In this document: positions 16,364 through 24,620 of the stretch, one piece after another
Layout: every line of letters starts with the position of its first letter
How positions within the stretch are numbered: position 1 is the stretch's first letter
Assembly: GCA_016933965.1 (NCBI GenBank)
Contig: JAFGTS010000022.1
Location: 62,001 to 126,000, forward strand
Direction: 5' to 3'
DNA length: 64,000 nt
From: Deltaproteobacteria bacterium
GTDB lineage: Bacteria > Desulfobacterota > Syntrophia > Syntrophales > UBA2210
Position numbers and translations under genes: made by a program
The notes under the pieces: model-generated
Told to the model about the DNA's origin: nothing
The model's input: only the letters and a program-made list of their open reading frames with translations
The model's database searches: none

Positions 16364-16819
16364 ATGGCAAAGGTCGAGGTAAACACACGGGCGCCGGAGT
16401 TCACGTCGATCGATTGTAACGGGAGCAGCGTATCGCTTTCAGAGCTCACCGAACGAAAGAATGTGCTGCTTATCTTCAATCGTGGATTTTCCTGACCCTT
16501 CGCCCGCAGGCATTTGGCGCAGTTGCGTCATGATTATCAGCAATTCGTGCAGTTGAACACGGAAATACTCGTAGTCGGGTCGGAAAAGGCTGAATCCTTC
16601 AAAAATTACTGGCAGAAGGAAGAGCTGCCCTTTGTCGGGCTGCCCGATCCAAAACACAAGATTCAAAAATTATACGGACAGGAGGTCAAACCGTTCAGAT
16701 TGGGCAGGCTCCCCGCGCAGATGCTTGTTGATACATCCGGCATGCTTCGTTATGTGCATTACGGAAAGTCCATGGCGGACATTCCATCGAACGAGGAGAT
16801 ACTGGCCCTGATACGATAA
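16364..16819 (+). CDS. Peroxiredoxin-like selenoprotein (in-frame UGA read as Sec44)
   Basis: The ATG at 16,364 (TGAGGGA upstream) opens a frame with an AhpC/TSA-type N-terminus (TRAPEFTSIDCNG, VLLIFNRGFS). It meets TGA at 16,493-16,495 (codon 44) and continues in the same frame to TAA 16,819, giving 151 residues. The order FNRGFS-U-PFARRHLAQL matches redoxin-domain proteins with RGxxCPxCRxHLxxL, so U44 replaces the catalytic Cys. The second Cys of that motif is Ala (A47), so a resolving thiol must come from elsewhere, possibly glutathione-like or protein thiols. Downstream parts (LVVGSE, AQMLVDTSGMLRYVHYG) are typical thioredoxin-fold strands. A SECIS-like hairpin follows. The protein probably reduces peroxides in the cytosol. 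Ordinary annotation would leave a 101-residue fragment starting at TTG 16,514. Confidence 0.88.
16493..16550 (+). promoter_or_regulatory. Candidate bacterial SECIS element with its UGA codon
   Basis: TGA (16,493-16,495) is followed 31 bases later by a 13-base loop (16,527-16,539) whose first base is G. The loop is closed by AGTTGC (16,521-16,526) pairing with GCAATT (16,540-16,545, one G-U), and extended by GCGC (16,517-16,520) with GTGC (16,547-16,550) past one bulged C. Distance, loop size and the leading G fit the bacterial SECIS rules. The stem is less perfect than in the 4.5 kb gene. Confidence 0.6.
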
Positions 16820-16878
16820 TGAACTGCCGCTTTCGATGCGGCACCGAACCTGTCAACCCCGGTTCTGCGATCATCACA

Positions 16879-18102
16879 TTACAAAAACCGGCCGAACTCC
16901 AGCGTCTTCTTCTGGATGCCGATGCACAGGTCTTCCTGGACCACCTCATGGCCGGTGTTGCGAAACGGAAGGTATATCAGCGTCGACTCCCCCGCCCTGA
17001 AAGCTATCTCTGAAAGCAGCGGAAAGAGTTGTTTCTTTCGCATCGCCGAGTCGGCCAGAATGAGTGTCAGGCTCTGGAGCGCCTCGGCGTGAGGAAGTGT
17101 CACCGGGAACAGGTTCCTGTCGGGGATCGATTCCTCCAGGTCAACATTTCTCTGGGTGATGGTCAGCTGACGGCAAAGGGTCAGGAAGACCTGGGGCCGT
17201 ATCTTGAAGGCCGGGACCCAGAAGAACATGTCCTGGTCTTCCCAGCGCTTCTGAACGACACGAGGCTGATCGGTGACCCGTATGAAATCCGCATAGGTAT
17301 CGATCTTCACCCCGCTGCTCCTGGCGGCGATCATCCAGAACGGCAGATATACCGAATCCTTGTTACCGCGAACCATCCCGAAGGGCACTTCAACAAAACG
17401 GCCGTTCCGTGCCGACCACACCGTATCGCAGTTGCTGCAGGTCAGAACGACGCTGTCTTTTTCACCATCGAGGTTCCAGCCACAGTTCGGACATATGGTG
17501 GCAATGACGGTCAGCCCCCACCGCGGTTTTTCGTCCGCGGCGGAGCCGAACGTGTCCCGGCCGCCAGGCAGCTCCGCGACGGGCCGGCCGGTCACGGCAT
17601 CGAACAACCGGTTGTCCTGAATGAACAGGGGAAGATAGATGAGGCTGAGAACCTCACCGATACTGGCCTGGTGAAACACGGTTCCGGAGCCCGGAGACGA
17701 AGCCCGTTTTCCGACCGATTCAAGTACGTCCTCGGCGCGCAGGGTGTTCCGGATGAACGACCCGCCCAGATCGGGCGTGACGAATTTCATCTTGACGGCC
17801 TGGGGTTTCAGACCCAGGGTCACGGGAAGCTCTTCGAAGGGTGCGCCCCGGCGGGTGATATCCACGACCCGGTGACCGATGGATGTTTTCCCGCATACAT
17901 AGACGGTGCCCCGGAAACGGAGGTACGGGGCATACAGAATGTCCTTCCCGGTAACGTTACAGGGCAGGACGAAGCGAAAATAATCTTCGGTAAAGAGGAA
18001 GTTCCTTACATCACAGTAGGGGCAGAGAAGCACACGGCTGGCCTCTTCCAATTCAACGGGAGCACCGCACTGCGGGCATTCATGCTCGATTGTAAAGGCC
18101 AT
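16879..18102 (-). CDS. Zinc-ribbon protein (YdjG-like)
   Basis: This 407-residue protein has an N-terminal zinc ribbon (CPQCGAP ... LLCPYCD) and a second one near residue 210 (CPNCGWNL ... LTCSNCD). The rest shows no transmembrane helix. TFIIB-type zinc-ribbon proteins next to SPFH proteins occur in Bacillus subtilis ydjF-I, which is tied to membrane stress and PspA. Here the gene starts directly at the stop of the SPFH gene (TAAATG, no gap), so both are co-translated. The C-terminus (QEDLCIGIQKKTLEFGRFL) is unremarkable. Function by context only. Confidence 0.65.
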   Translation of the reverse strand: MAFTIEHECPQCGAPVELEEASRVLLCPYCDVRNFLFTEDYFRFVLPCNVTGKDILYAPYLRFRGTVYVCGKTSIGHRVVDITRRGAPFEELPVTLGLKPQAVKMKFVTPDLGGSFIRNTLRAEDVLESVGKRASSPGSGTVFHQASIGEVLSLIYLPLFIQDNRLFDAVTGRPVAELPGGRDTFGSAADEKPRWGLTVIATICPNCGWNLDGEKDSVVLTCSNCDTVWSARNGRFVEVPFGMVRGNKDSVYLPFWMIAARSSGVKIDTYADFIRVTDQPRVVQKRWEDQDMFFWVPAFKIRPQVFLTLCRQLTITQRNVDLEESIPDRNLFPVTLPHAEALQSLTLILADSAMRKKQLFPLLSEIAFRAGESTLIYLPFRNTGHEVVQEDLCIGIQKKTLEFGRFL

Positions 18103-19233
18103 TTAGTCTAACTTTTCCCCGCACTGATTACAGAACATGGAGTCGGGCAGGTTTTCGCTCTTGCAGTGGGGGCATACCAGGGGTTCGCGTTTCCGGTCCA
18201 CCGGCTGCCCGCACCGGGGACAGAACCTGGCATTGGGCGGCAGGTTCTTGCCGCACGCGGCGCACTGGTCAAAGACCAGTTGCTGATGGCCGCAATGGGG
18301 GCAATACCGGGCATTGCCGGGAACCGTCAGGCCGCAGTCCGGACAGTGTGCTTCCGGCGTCTCCGCGGCAGGTTTCGTCACCCCCTGTGATCTGAACGCG
18401 TCAGAGAACATGGCCGGCATCATAAAGCCCATTCCCATCCCCATGCCGGCGCCGGCTTCACCGGTCGCCTGCGCCGCCTTCTCCATGGCCATGGCTGCCT
18501 TCATCTTGACCAACCGGTCCAGATCAATGATAACGCTGAGGCGGCTCTTATCGTCAATGGCGTGCTGCACTTCCGGCGGCGGGGTGATTGAATTTATGTA
18601 AAGCTGGTCAAGGGCAAGGCCGAAGTGACTAAAGTCTTCCTGAAGACTGATCTGCAGGCCTTTTGAAATTTCATCATAGCGTCCGGGCAGGTTGAAGAGG
18701 CTGTCCAGGTGCTCACCCAGGTAATCATTGAGACGCGAGACGATGACCTGCTTCAGATACTCCTCGATCTCTTCCGTGGTGAACTTGCCCATGGTCCCCA
18801 CCAGGCTGTTGATGAACAGGATGGGCTGTATTACCTGGATGTTGAACACGCCGTGAGCCCGCAACCGTACCAGGCCGAGTTCCGAATCCTTGAAGGCCAC
18901 CGGGTCCCGTGTTCCCCATCTGAGATTGGGGAATATCTTCATGTTGACAAAATAGACCTCGGCCCTAAGCGGACTTGTCATGGCCCAGGGAATGGCCAGG
19001 ATCTTTGTCAGCACGGGGATATTGGCCGTCGTGAGGGTGTGGCGTCCCGGCCCGAACGCCTCGTAGGATTTTCCCTTGTAGAACAAGACCGCCACCTGGC
19101 TCTCGCGAGCTATCAATTGCGCGCCGAACTTTATCTCACCGGAGCCTTTTTCAGGTATACGATGCACCAGTTCCCGGCCGGTCTCATCAAACCACTCCAG
19201 CACCTCTAAGAAAATGATGTTGTCCGTACCCAT
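18103..19233 (-). CDS. SPFH-domain protein with C-terminal zinc ribbons (YdjI-like)
   Basis: This 376-residue protein has a SPFH/virion-core-like domain over about residues 20-260, a Met/Gly-rich linker (EAGAGMGMGMGFMMP), then three zinc-ribbon units: CPDCG...CPHCG, CAACG...CPRCG and CPHC...CNQCG. SPFH proteins oligomerise on membranes as scaffolds; this subgroup lacks an obvious transmembrane anchor. The ATG at 19,233 has GGGGG four bases upstream and a plausible promoter about 50-75 bases further up. It is translated with the zinc-ribbon gene downstream. A role in membrane stress is inferred from the YdjI comparison. Confidence 0.78.
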   Translation of the reverse strand: MGTDNIIFLEVLEWFDETGRELVHRIPEKGSGEIKFGAQLIARESQVAVLFYKGKSYEAFGPGRHTLTTANIPVLTKILAIPWAMTSPLRAEVYFVNMKIFPNLRWGTRDPVAFKDSELGLVRLRAHGVFNIQVIQPILFINSLVGTMGKFTTEEIEEYLKQVIVSRLNDYLGEHLDSLFNLPGRYDEISKGLQISLQEDFSHFGLALDQLYINSITPPPEVQHAIDDKSRLSVIIDLDRLVKMKAAMAMEKAAQATGEAGAGMGMGMGFMMPAMFSDAFRSQGVTKPAAETPEAHCPDCGLTVPGNARYCPHCGHQQLVFDQCAACGKNLPPNARFCPRCGQPVDRKREPLVCPHCKSENLPDSMFCNQCGEKLD

Positions 19234-19277
19234 TGCGCCCCCATTATATGTTTGCAGGATCATATTTCAGGATTGTG

Positions 19278-19306
19278 AGTGTAGGGAAAATACCATCTGA
19301 TGTAAA
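19278..19306 (-). promoter_or_regulatory. Possible sigma-70-type promoter for the SPFH unit
   Basis: On the minus strand, TTTACA (19,306-19,301) and TACACT (19,283-19,278) are separated by 17 bases. They lie 45 bases upstream of the SPFH start codon, in a non-coding stretch of about 290 bases. The match is reasonable but not perfect. Confidence 0.45.
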
Positions 19307-19524
19307 GGATTAAATGGGGCCGGACAACAGCAGTCGACCCCGTAAACGCGTGGTCCGGACCATATGAAAATTATGGAAACGGGATGAAATGCGTATGAAT
19401 GTATCATTTCATCACCATGGTATAGTACACGGAACCGTTATCCGAATCCTTACGTGTTGCGCTCACTTGAAAGAAAGTGCATTATTGAGTTCATGGATGC
19501 CTGCATCAAGGAGCGGTCCGGCCC

Positions 19525-20298
19525 GTGTCGAATAAAGCGAAAGCCATGGAAAAACTCAATGAGGACGTTCGCGCCTGCGAGGGCTGCCGTCTATTTCTCA
19601 CCAGGACACACCCCCTGTATGGCGAAGGGAACCTGAACGCACGGTTGCTGCTTGTGGCCCTCTCTCCCGGCAGCGCGGAGGACCTGCTTGGCAGAATGTT
19701 CATCGGTCCCTCCGGTCGCGTGCTGGATCAGCTCCTGAACGTGGCGGGGGTTCATCGCGACAGCATTTACATGACCAACCTGATCAAGTGCATGTTACCA
19801 AAGAACCGGCGGCCAAAAATGGAAGAGATCGAATCCTGCCGTCACTTTCTTGAGGAAGAAATAGCGATCATTCATCCCGGGGTCATCGTACCCTTGGGCT
19901 ACTACGCGACGAGGACTATCCTGACAAAATATCATGCCGATCCGCCGTCCGCGCGAAAGGATTATCCGGGCCTCTATGGAACGCTCATTTTTTCGGATGG
20001 ACAGAAGATATTTCCCGTCCCCCACCCGGCGACCCTCCTCTACAACCCGGCCTTTGAACCCGGAACCGCTGAACTCTACAAACAGCTGTCCGTTCTTTCA
20101 CGGGACTGTAAGTGGTATCTCTGCTGTCCCATGAAATTCTTTTACGAGGAGGGACGGTTGGAACGCCGCTGGATCGAGCTGTACTGCAAGGGACTCTGGC
20201 ACCGGTGCATCCGTTACCACATGGAAGAGAGGGGTGAATATCATCCGGACTGGATGCTTCCCGATGGAACCCTGGATCAGCGATTAGCAGGCATATGA
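19525..20298 (+). CDS. Uracil-DNA glycosylase, Fe-S type, with C-terminal extension
   Basis: This 257-residue protein has an N-terminal family-4-like UDG domain over residues 1-200. Four Cys in the family positions would hold a 4Fe-4S cluster: C18 and C21 (CEGCR), C89 (IKCMLP) and C105 (SCRHF). VALSPGSAED is the active-site loop region, and VPHPATLLYNP carries the C-terminal catalytic HP. The last 55 residues (CCPMKFFYEEGRLE to the end) form an extra module with three more Cys. It should remove uracil from DNA. Start is GTG 19,525 with AGGAG about 10 bases upstream. A degraded copy of the last 26 codons lies at 22,515-22,592. Confidence 0.85.
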   Translation: MSNKAKAMEKLNEDVRACEGCRLFLTRTHPLYGEGNLNARLLLVALSPGSAEDLLGRMFIGPSGRVLDQLLNVAGVHRDSIYMTNLIKCMLPKNRRPKMEEIESCRHFLEEEIAIIHPGVIVPLGYYATRTILTKYHADPPSARKDYPGLYGTLIFSDGQKIFPVPHPATLLYNPAFEPGTAELYKQLSVLSRDCKWYLCCPMKFFYEEGRLERRWIELYCKGLWHRCIRYHMEERGEYHPDWMLPDGTLDQRLAGI

Positions 20299-20316
20299 AG
20301 ATCTGTGTGTGCTACA

Positions 20317-21675
20317 TCACTGAGAAGCCTTCCATTCCCGGAGGGGGATGACTGCCTTGCACGCCGCGTTCACAATCGGATACATGATGGGAGATGACGT
20401 GAGCGCGGGATGTGTTCCCATCTGAAATTTCACAATGTCATTGGCCGTCATCCTGTGCATGATACAGGCGCTGAGCACGTTGACCATTTCCCCAACCGGT
20501 TTTCCACCCGATATCGCGCCTCCTATCAAAGTGGAGGTGTCTTTCGTAAATATGAGTTTTACCGTTGTGGAAGTGGAATTCGGCATGCCGCCGGGATGGG
20601 TGTCGGGAGCCTGGGCCTCCGTTTTGATATACTTGGTGCCTGTCTGTTTTACCCACCGTTCGGTCACACCCGCGACAGCGAAGGCCCTGCCATTGATAAT
20701 GGTGGAAAAGACACTGACGGTTCCGCAGTTCTGGTGTGTCGGTGAGAACAGATTGGCACCGGCGATCCGTGCCTCCGAAGTGGCAATGGATGCAAGCATA
20801 ACACCGCTCGGGCGTCCGTCAAAGAACGAAACCTTTTCCGCACAGTCACCACACGCGAAAATATCGGGATCGGTATAGGTCTGCATGTACCGGTCAACCT
20901 TTATCGTGTTCCTGAATCCCAGCTCCAGGCCGCATTTCGCTGCGAGTTCCGTGTTGGGAACCGCACCAATACCGAGGATAACGATATCAGCATCAAGTTC
21001 CCTGCCGCTTTCCAGCTGCACTCCCGTAACCGCACCGTCACCGATTATGGCTTTGACCTTTTCATTCACCAGAACGGTTACTCCCGTTTCCTCGATCTTC
21101 TGTTTTGCTTCATCGCAGAACTCATCGTCCATCGCCATCTGCAGACAGTGCGGCAAGGCTTCCACAACAGTCAAATTGACGTCCCTGCCCTTTCGGCACT
21201 CATCTGCAAATTCCATTCCTATAAAACCACCACCGACGATAACAACATTCTTCGCATTGTTCATCTTGTCCACGAGATCCGCCAGATAATCGAATTCCTT
21301 CTTTACCGGGAACACATTCTCCTTGTCGATCCCCGGGATAGGGGGAATCAACGGTCCCGAGCCGGTCGCGAACACGAGCTTATCGTACCTGACGGTCTCA
21401 CCGTCTTTCAAGGTAACGATCTTATTCGTCCGGTCAACATCAACGGCTTCCCCTTTCAACAGTTCAATGCCGTTGTTCTCCAGAAGCCCATCGGGTATGA
21501 CGTTGTTTTCCGGACTCCCGACCGTCCCGTAAATATATGGAATTCCGCACGGAACAAGAACCGTCCCCTCTTTTCTGATCAGTATGATCTTTTTATCAGG
21601 ATAATGCCTCCGACAACTGATACCTGCAGTAATTCCCGACAGCCCTCCCAAAATCGCCACATCAGCTTCTTTCAT
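20317..21675 (-). CDS. FAD/NAD-dependent oxidoreductase, CoA-disulfide reductase-like
   Basis: This 452-residue two-dinucleotide-binding flavoprotein has an FAD site AILGGLSGITAG at the N-terminus, a redox Cys in VPCGIPYIYG near residue 43, an NAD site VVIVGGGFIGMEFADE near residue 145, and FACGDCAEK before the C-terminal dimerisation domain. The single N-terminal Cys is typical of CoA-disulfide reductase, NADH oxidase and persulfide reductase (Npsr) enzymes. It is divergent from the FNR-type regulator, and the shared 143-base gap contains an FNR box, so control by redox or oxygen state is likely. Physiological substrate is unclear. Confidence 0.85.
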   Translation of the reverse strand: MKEADVAILGGLSGITAGISCRRHYPDKKIILIRKEGTVLVPCGIPYIYGTVGSPENNVIPDGLLENNGIELLKGEAVDVDRTNKIVTLKDGETVRYDKLVFATGSGPLIPPIPGIDKENVFPVKKEFDYLADLVDKMNNAKNVVIVGGGFIGMEFADECRKGRDVNLTVVEALPHCLQMAMDDEFCDEAKQKIEETGVTVLVNEKVKAIIGDGAVTGVQLESGRELDADIVILGIGAVPNTELAAKCGLELGFRNTIKVDRYMQTYTDPDIFACGDCAEKVSFFDGRPSGVMLASIATSEARIAGANLFSPTHQNCGTVSVFSTIINGRAFAVAGVTERWVKQTGTKYIKTEAQAPDTHPGGMPNSTSTTVKLIFTKDTSTLIGGAISGGKPVGEMVNVLSACIMHRMTANDIVKFQMGTHPALTSSPIMYPIVNAACKAVIPLREWKASQ

Positions 21676-21768
21676 AGTATCAACCTTTCCTCCCTGCGGA
21701 TCTTCAAATGTCTTCTCTACTTCTAAAAAATTCGATTTCCCTTATACAATAATTTTTCATATTTATCG

Positions 21769-21795
21769 TTGATACAGGTCATTGATATAGATCAA
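21769..21795. promoter_or_regulatory. FNR box, with an overlapping second imperfect site
   Basis: TTGATATAGATCAA at 21,782-21,795 matches the FNR consensus TTGAT-N4-ATCAA exactly. Overlapping its left side, TTGATACAGGTCAT (21,769-21,782) is a weaker second site. The perfect site ends 23 bases before the regulator's ATG, a position suited to autorepression, and is upstream of the divergent flavoprotein gene, where it could activate. Confidence 0.8.
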
Positions 21796-21818
21796 TTTTT
21801 GAAGTAGAGTAACACCCC

Positions 21819-22496
21819 ATGGGCATACATTCCTTTTTACAAACCATTTCTCTTGGCAACAATCTTTCCGAAGAACAACTGGACATCCTTGTACAATCAT
21901 CACGGAAAAAGAGATATAAAAGCGGCCAGCTTATTTTTTGTGAAAAAGATGAGTCCCGGTGTTTTTTCGTCGTAATGAGCGGCACGGTCAAGCTGTACAA
22001 AAGCTCCCCGGACGGCAAGGAGCAGACCCTGTATCTGCTCGGGCCTGGAGAGCTTTTCGGTATGTGCGCCGCATTTTCGGACTCGGTCTTTTCAGCAAAT
22101 GCCATGGCCCTCGAAGAAAGCACGATCATCGTATTTCCCGGTGACGTGCTCGACATTATGGCACGAAAAGATCCCACGATCCTGTTCAACATGATCTCCA
22201 TCCTTTCCTGCAGGCTGAAGGAATCCATGGCACTGATTGAAGCGCTGTCCCTGATGGAGACCCCTCAGCGGGTTGCGTCGTTCCTGCTTTTTTCGATCCT
22301 GAAAAAGGATTGCCGTGCAGGGGATGACATGGAAATAACGATCAGCCGACGGGAGATGTCGAAAATAATCGGGACCGCTCCGGAAACCCTCTCACGGGTC
22401 CTGAAAATGATGGTCTCGGAAAAAATAATAAGCATCCAGGGCAGGAACATCCGCATCCTGGACTGCGAAGAACTCGAGGGAATGGCACGGGGATAA
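21819..22496 (+). CDS. Crp/Fnr-family transcription regulator
   Basis: This 225-residue protein has a cyclic-nucleotide-binding-like beta-roll over residues 10-125 (LLGPGELFGMCAAF) and a C-terminal helix-turn-helix with ISRREMSKIIGTAPETLSRVL. The ETLSR recognition helix is the form that reads TTGAT-N4-ATCAA, the site found in its own upstream region. The N-terminal Cys cluster of classical oxygen-sensing FNR is absent, so the signal is probably not via a 4Fe-4S cluster at that place; Cys42, Cys48 and others exist. It likely regulates itself and the divergent flavoprotein. Confidence 0.88.
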   Translation: MGIHSFLQTISLGNNLSEEQLDILVQSSRKKRYKSGQLIFCEKDESRCFFVVMSGTVKLYKSSPDGKEQTLYLLGPGELFGMCAAFSDSVFSANAMALEESTIIVFPGDVLDIMARKDPTILFNMISILSCRLKESMALIEALSLMETPQRVASFLLFSILKKDCRAGDDMEITISRREMSKIIGTAPETLSRVLKMMVSEKIISIQGRNIRILDCEELEGMARG

Positions 22497-22514
22497 TATG
22501 ATTGGTGATACTGG

Positions 22515-22592
22515 ATGGAAGAGAGGAGCAACTACCATCCGGACCGGATGCTTCCCGGCGGAACCGTGGATGAACGATCAGCCCCTATGTGA
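22515..22592 (+). pseudogene. Relic of the uracil-DNA glycosylase C-terminal tail
   Basis: These 78 bases align without gaps to the last 78 bases of the UDG gene (20,221-20,298). By hand count 61 of 78 positions match, and both end in TGA. The reading frame gives MEERSNYHPDRMLPGGTVDE, against MEERGEYHPDWMLPDGTLDQ in the intact gene. No upstream portion is recognisable and the copy starts 18 bases after the regulator's stop. It is probably what remains of a second gene with this tail, or of a duplication. Confidence 0.75.
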
Positions 22593-22614
22593 GCAGGCAT
22601 GATCATAATCATCG

Positions 22615-22643
22615 TTGACTTTCATGCATCAACAAACTAAAAT
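22615..22643 (+). promoter_or_regulatory. Sigma-70-type promoter of the transketolase operon
   Basis: TTGACT (22,615-22,620) and TAAAAT (22,638-22,643) are spaced by 17 bases and lie about 70 bases upstream of the first start codon (22,712). The next four plus-strand genes have gaps of at most 57 bases. Confidence 0.65.
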
Positions 22644-22711
22644 CCCCCCATTCCTAACACAAAGATCGATCCCTTCTCTCCCCCGGCAGAACGATTTCAA
22701 AGGAGTGTGTT

Positions 22712-23551
22712 ATGCCTCTCAGTGAACAGGAAATTTCGGTATTCCGGCAACAGGCGAAACAACTGCGGCTGGACATCCTGGATGTCACCTTCTGGGCGGG
22801 CGGCGCCCATATCGGTGGAGCGCTCAGCATCGTCGAGATCCTGGTCCTGCTGTATTACAAGTACCTTTCCATTGACCCGAAGAATCCCGAGAAAGAGGAC
22901 CGGGACCGGTTCATCCTCAGCAAGGGCCACTCGGGTGTGGGTCTCGCGGCGCTGCTTGCCCGAAAGGGGTTCTTCGATTTCGAACTGCTGAAAGACTTCA
23001 ATAAATTCAATTCGCCCTTCGGCATGCACCTGGACAAAAACAAGGTGCCGGGATTGGATGCATCGACCGGGTCATTGGGTCACGGACTGCCCATTGCCGT
23101 GGGGCTCGCGCTCGGTGCCCGGCTTCAGGGGAAACAGTGGAAAACCTATTGCCTGCTCGGTGACGGTGAATGCAACGAGGGTTCCATCTGGGAAGCGGCG
23201 ATGGCCGCATCCCATTACAAACTGACGAACCTGATCACCATCGTGGACCGCAACAAGTACTCCGTGGACGGTAATACGGAAGATGTCATGGCCCTTGAAC
23301 CCTTTGCGGACAAATGGCGGTCCTTCGGGTTTATCGTGAAAGAAGTAAACGGACACAACTGGATGGAGGTTTCCCAGGCCATCGAGGAAGCCCTGAGCGA
23401 GACGAAGGCACCGGTCCTGATACTGGCCCACACCATCAAGGGCAAGGGCGTGGACTTCATGGAGGATGATGTTCGATGGCATTACGGGGGGCTTGATTCC
23501 GACATGCTGGCAAAAGCAAAGCAATATGTGGCGAATTCAGTTGACGAATAA
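22712..23551 (+). CDS. Transketolase, N-terminal (ThDP-binding) subunit
   Basis: This 279-residue subunit binds the diphosphate of ThDP. The motif is GDGECNEGSIWEAAM near residue 150, followed by IVDRNKYSVDG; GHSGVGLAALLA lies near residue 75. In split transketolases it pairs with a separate C-terminal subunit, here the next gene, to move two-carbon ketol units in the non-oxidative pentose phosphate pathway. ATG 22,712 follows AAAGGAGTGTGTT. The presence of an SCP2-like gene and an epimerase downstream leaves open a ketol-transfer role outside sugar metabolism. Confidence 0.9.
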   Translation: MPLSEQEISVFRQQAKQLRLDILDVTFWAGGAHIGGALSIVEILVLLYYKYLSIDPKNPEKEDRDRFILSKGHSGVGLAALLARKGFFDFELLKDFNKFNSPFGMHLDKNKVPGLDASTGSLGHGLPIAVGLALGARLQGKQWKTYCLLGDGECNEGSIWEAAMAASHYKLTNLITIVDRNKYSVDGNTEDVMALEPFADKWRSFGFIVKEVNGHNWMEVSQAIEEALSETKAPVLILAHTIKGKGVDFMEDDVRWHYGGLDSDMLAKAKQYVANSVDE

Positions 23552-23608
23552 TACCGGGACCCCCCGGTCTTCAAAGGGGACGCAACGGTCAATGGACGGA
23601 GGTATACC

Positions 23609-24619
23609 ATGGCGGAAGGTCTGACCTGGAACGTATATGACGCCAATACGATGACACAGGCCGATATTTACGGCGAAGTGCTCTGCAGGCTCGGTGAAAA
23701 ATACGACCGCATCGTCGGTCTCTCGGCCGACCTGGCCAAGTCCACGAAGATCGGAAAATTTGCCGAAAAATATCCTAACCGCTTCTTCAATGCGGGCGTG
23801 GCGGAGCAGAACATGTTCGGCATGGCGGCGGGGCTGGCCCTGTCGGGCCTTATGCCGGTCGTATCGACCATGGCTGTTTTCACTACCATGCGCGCCGGCG
23901 AGCAGGTCAGGACCGACATCTGCTATCAGAATCTTGATGTGAAGATCATCGCAACCCACGGCGGGATATCCTTCGGGCAGGCCGGCACGACCCACCAGTG
24001 TACCGAGGATATCGCCATCATGCGGTCAATGGCCAACATGACGGTCATCGTCCCCGCCGACGGCATTGAATGCGCCAACGCCGTTATCGCCTGCATCGAG
24101 CATCCCGGCCCGGTCTATATACGGATCGGTCGCGGGTTCGAACCTACCTGCTATGAAGACGACCGGTATGGCTTTCAGATCGGAAAGGCGGTGGAGATCA
24201 ACCCGGGCACCGATCTTACGTTGATCTGCTGCGGGATCACCGTACTGCAGGCCCGTGAGGCGGCGCGTATCCTGGAGAAGACCGACGGCCTGAGTGTCAG
24301 GGTCATCAACATGCATACACTGAAGCCCCTTGATACCGAAACGGTTGTGAAGGCTATAGACGAAACGCGCAGGATCATTACCTTCGAGGACCACAATATT
24401 TACGGGGGATTGGGAAGCGCGGTGTCCGAGGCGATCGCCGAAAGCGGCAAGGCGTGCGCCTTCACCAGGGTCGGCTTGCCTGACTGCTATTCCCTCGTCG
24501 GATATCCCGAAGACCTCTATAACTATTACAAGCTTGATGCGGATGGTATCGTCGAGAAGGTCAGAGAGGTCATGGGGAAAGACTTCGAAGAGGACGAAAG
24601 CTGGGAGGACGGCTTCTGA
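23609..24619 (+). CDS. Transketolase, C-terminal (pyrimidine-binding) subunit
   Basis: This 336-residue subunit carries the pyrimidine-binding domain (RFFNAGVAEQNMFGMAAG, with the catalytic Glu in VAEQN) and the transketolase C-terminal domain (ITFEDHNIYGGLGSAV). It complements the upstream ThDP-binding subunit; the active site forms at their interface. It starts 57 bases after that gene with GGAGGTATACC upstream of ATG 23,609. The following gene begins one base after its stop, implying coupled translation. Confidence 0.9.
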   Translation: MAEGLTWNVYDANTMTQADIYGEVLCRLGEKYDRIVGLSADLAKSTKIGKFAEKYPNRFFNAGVAEQNMFGMAAGLALSGLMPVVSTMAVFTTMRAGEQVRTDICYQNLDVKIIATHGGISFGQAGTTHQCTEDIAIMRSMANMTVIVPADGIECANAVIACIEHPGPVYIRIGRGFEPTCYEDDRYGFQIGKAVEINPGTDLTLICCGITVLQAREAARILEKTDGLSVRVINMHTLKPLDTETVVKAIDETRRIITFEDHNIYGGLGSAVSEAIAESGKACAFTRVGLPDCYSLVGYPEDLYNYYKLDADGIVEKVREVMGKDFEEDESWEDGF

Positions 24620-24620
24620 C

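Noticed and set aside
16514-16819. Conventional 101-residue redoxin fragment starting at TTG 16,514
   Set aside because: It lacks the first half of the thioredoxin fold and the active site, which lie in the same frame upstream of the UGA.
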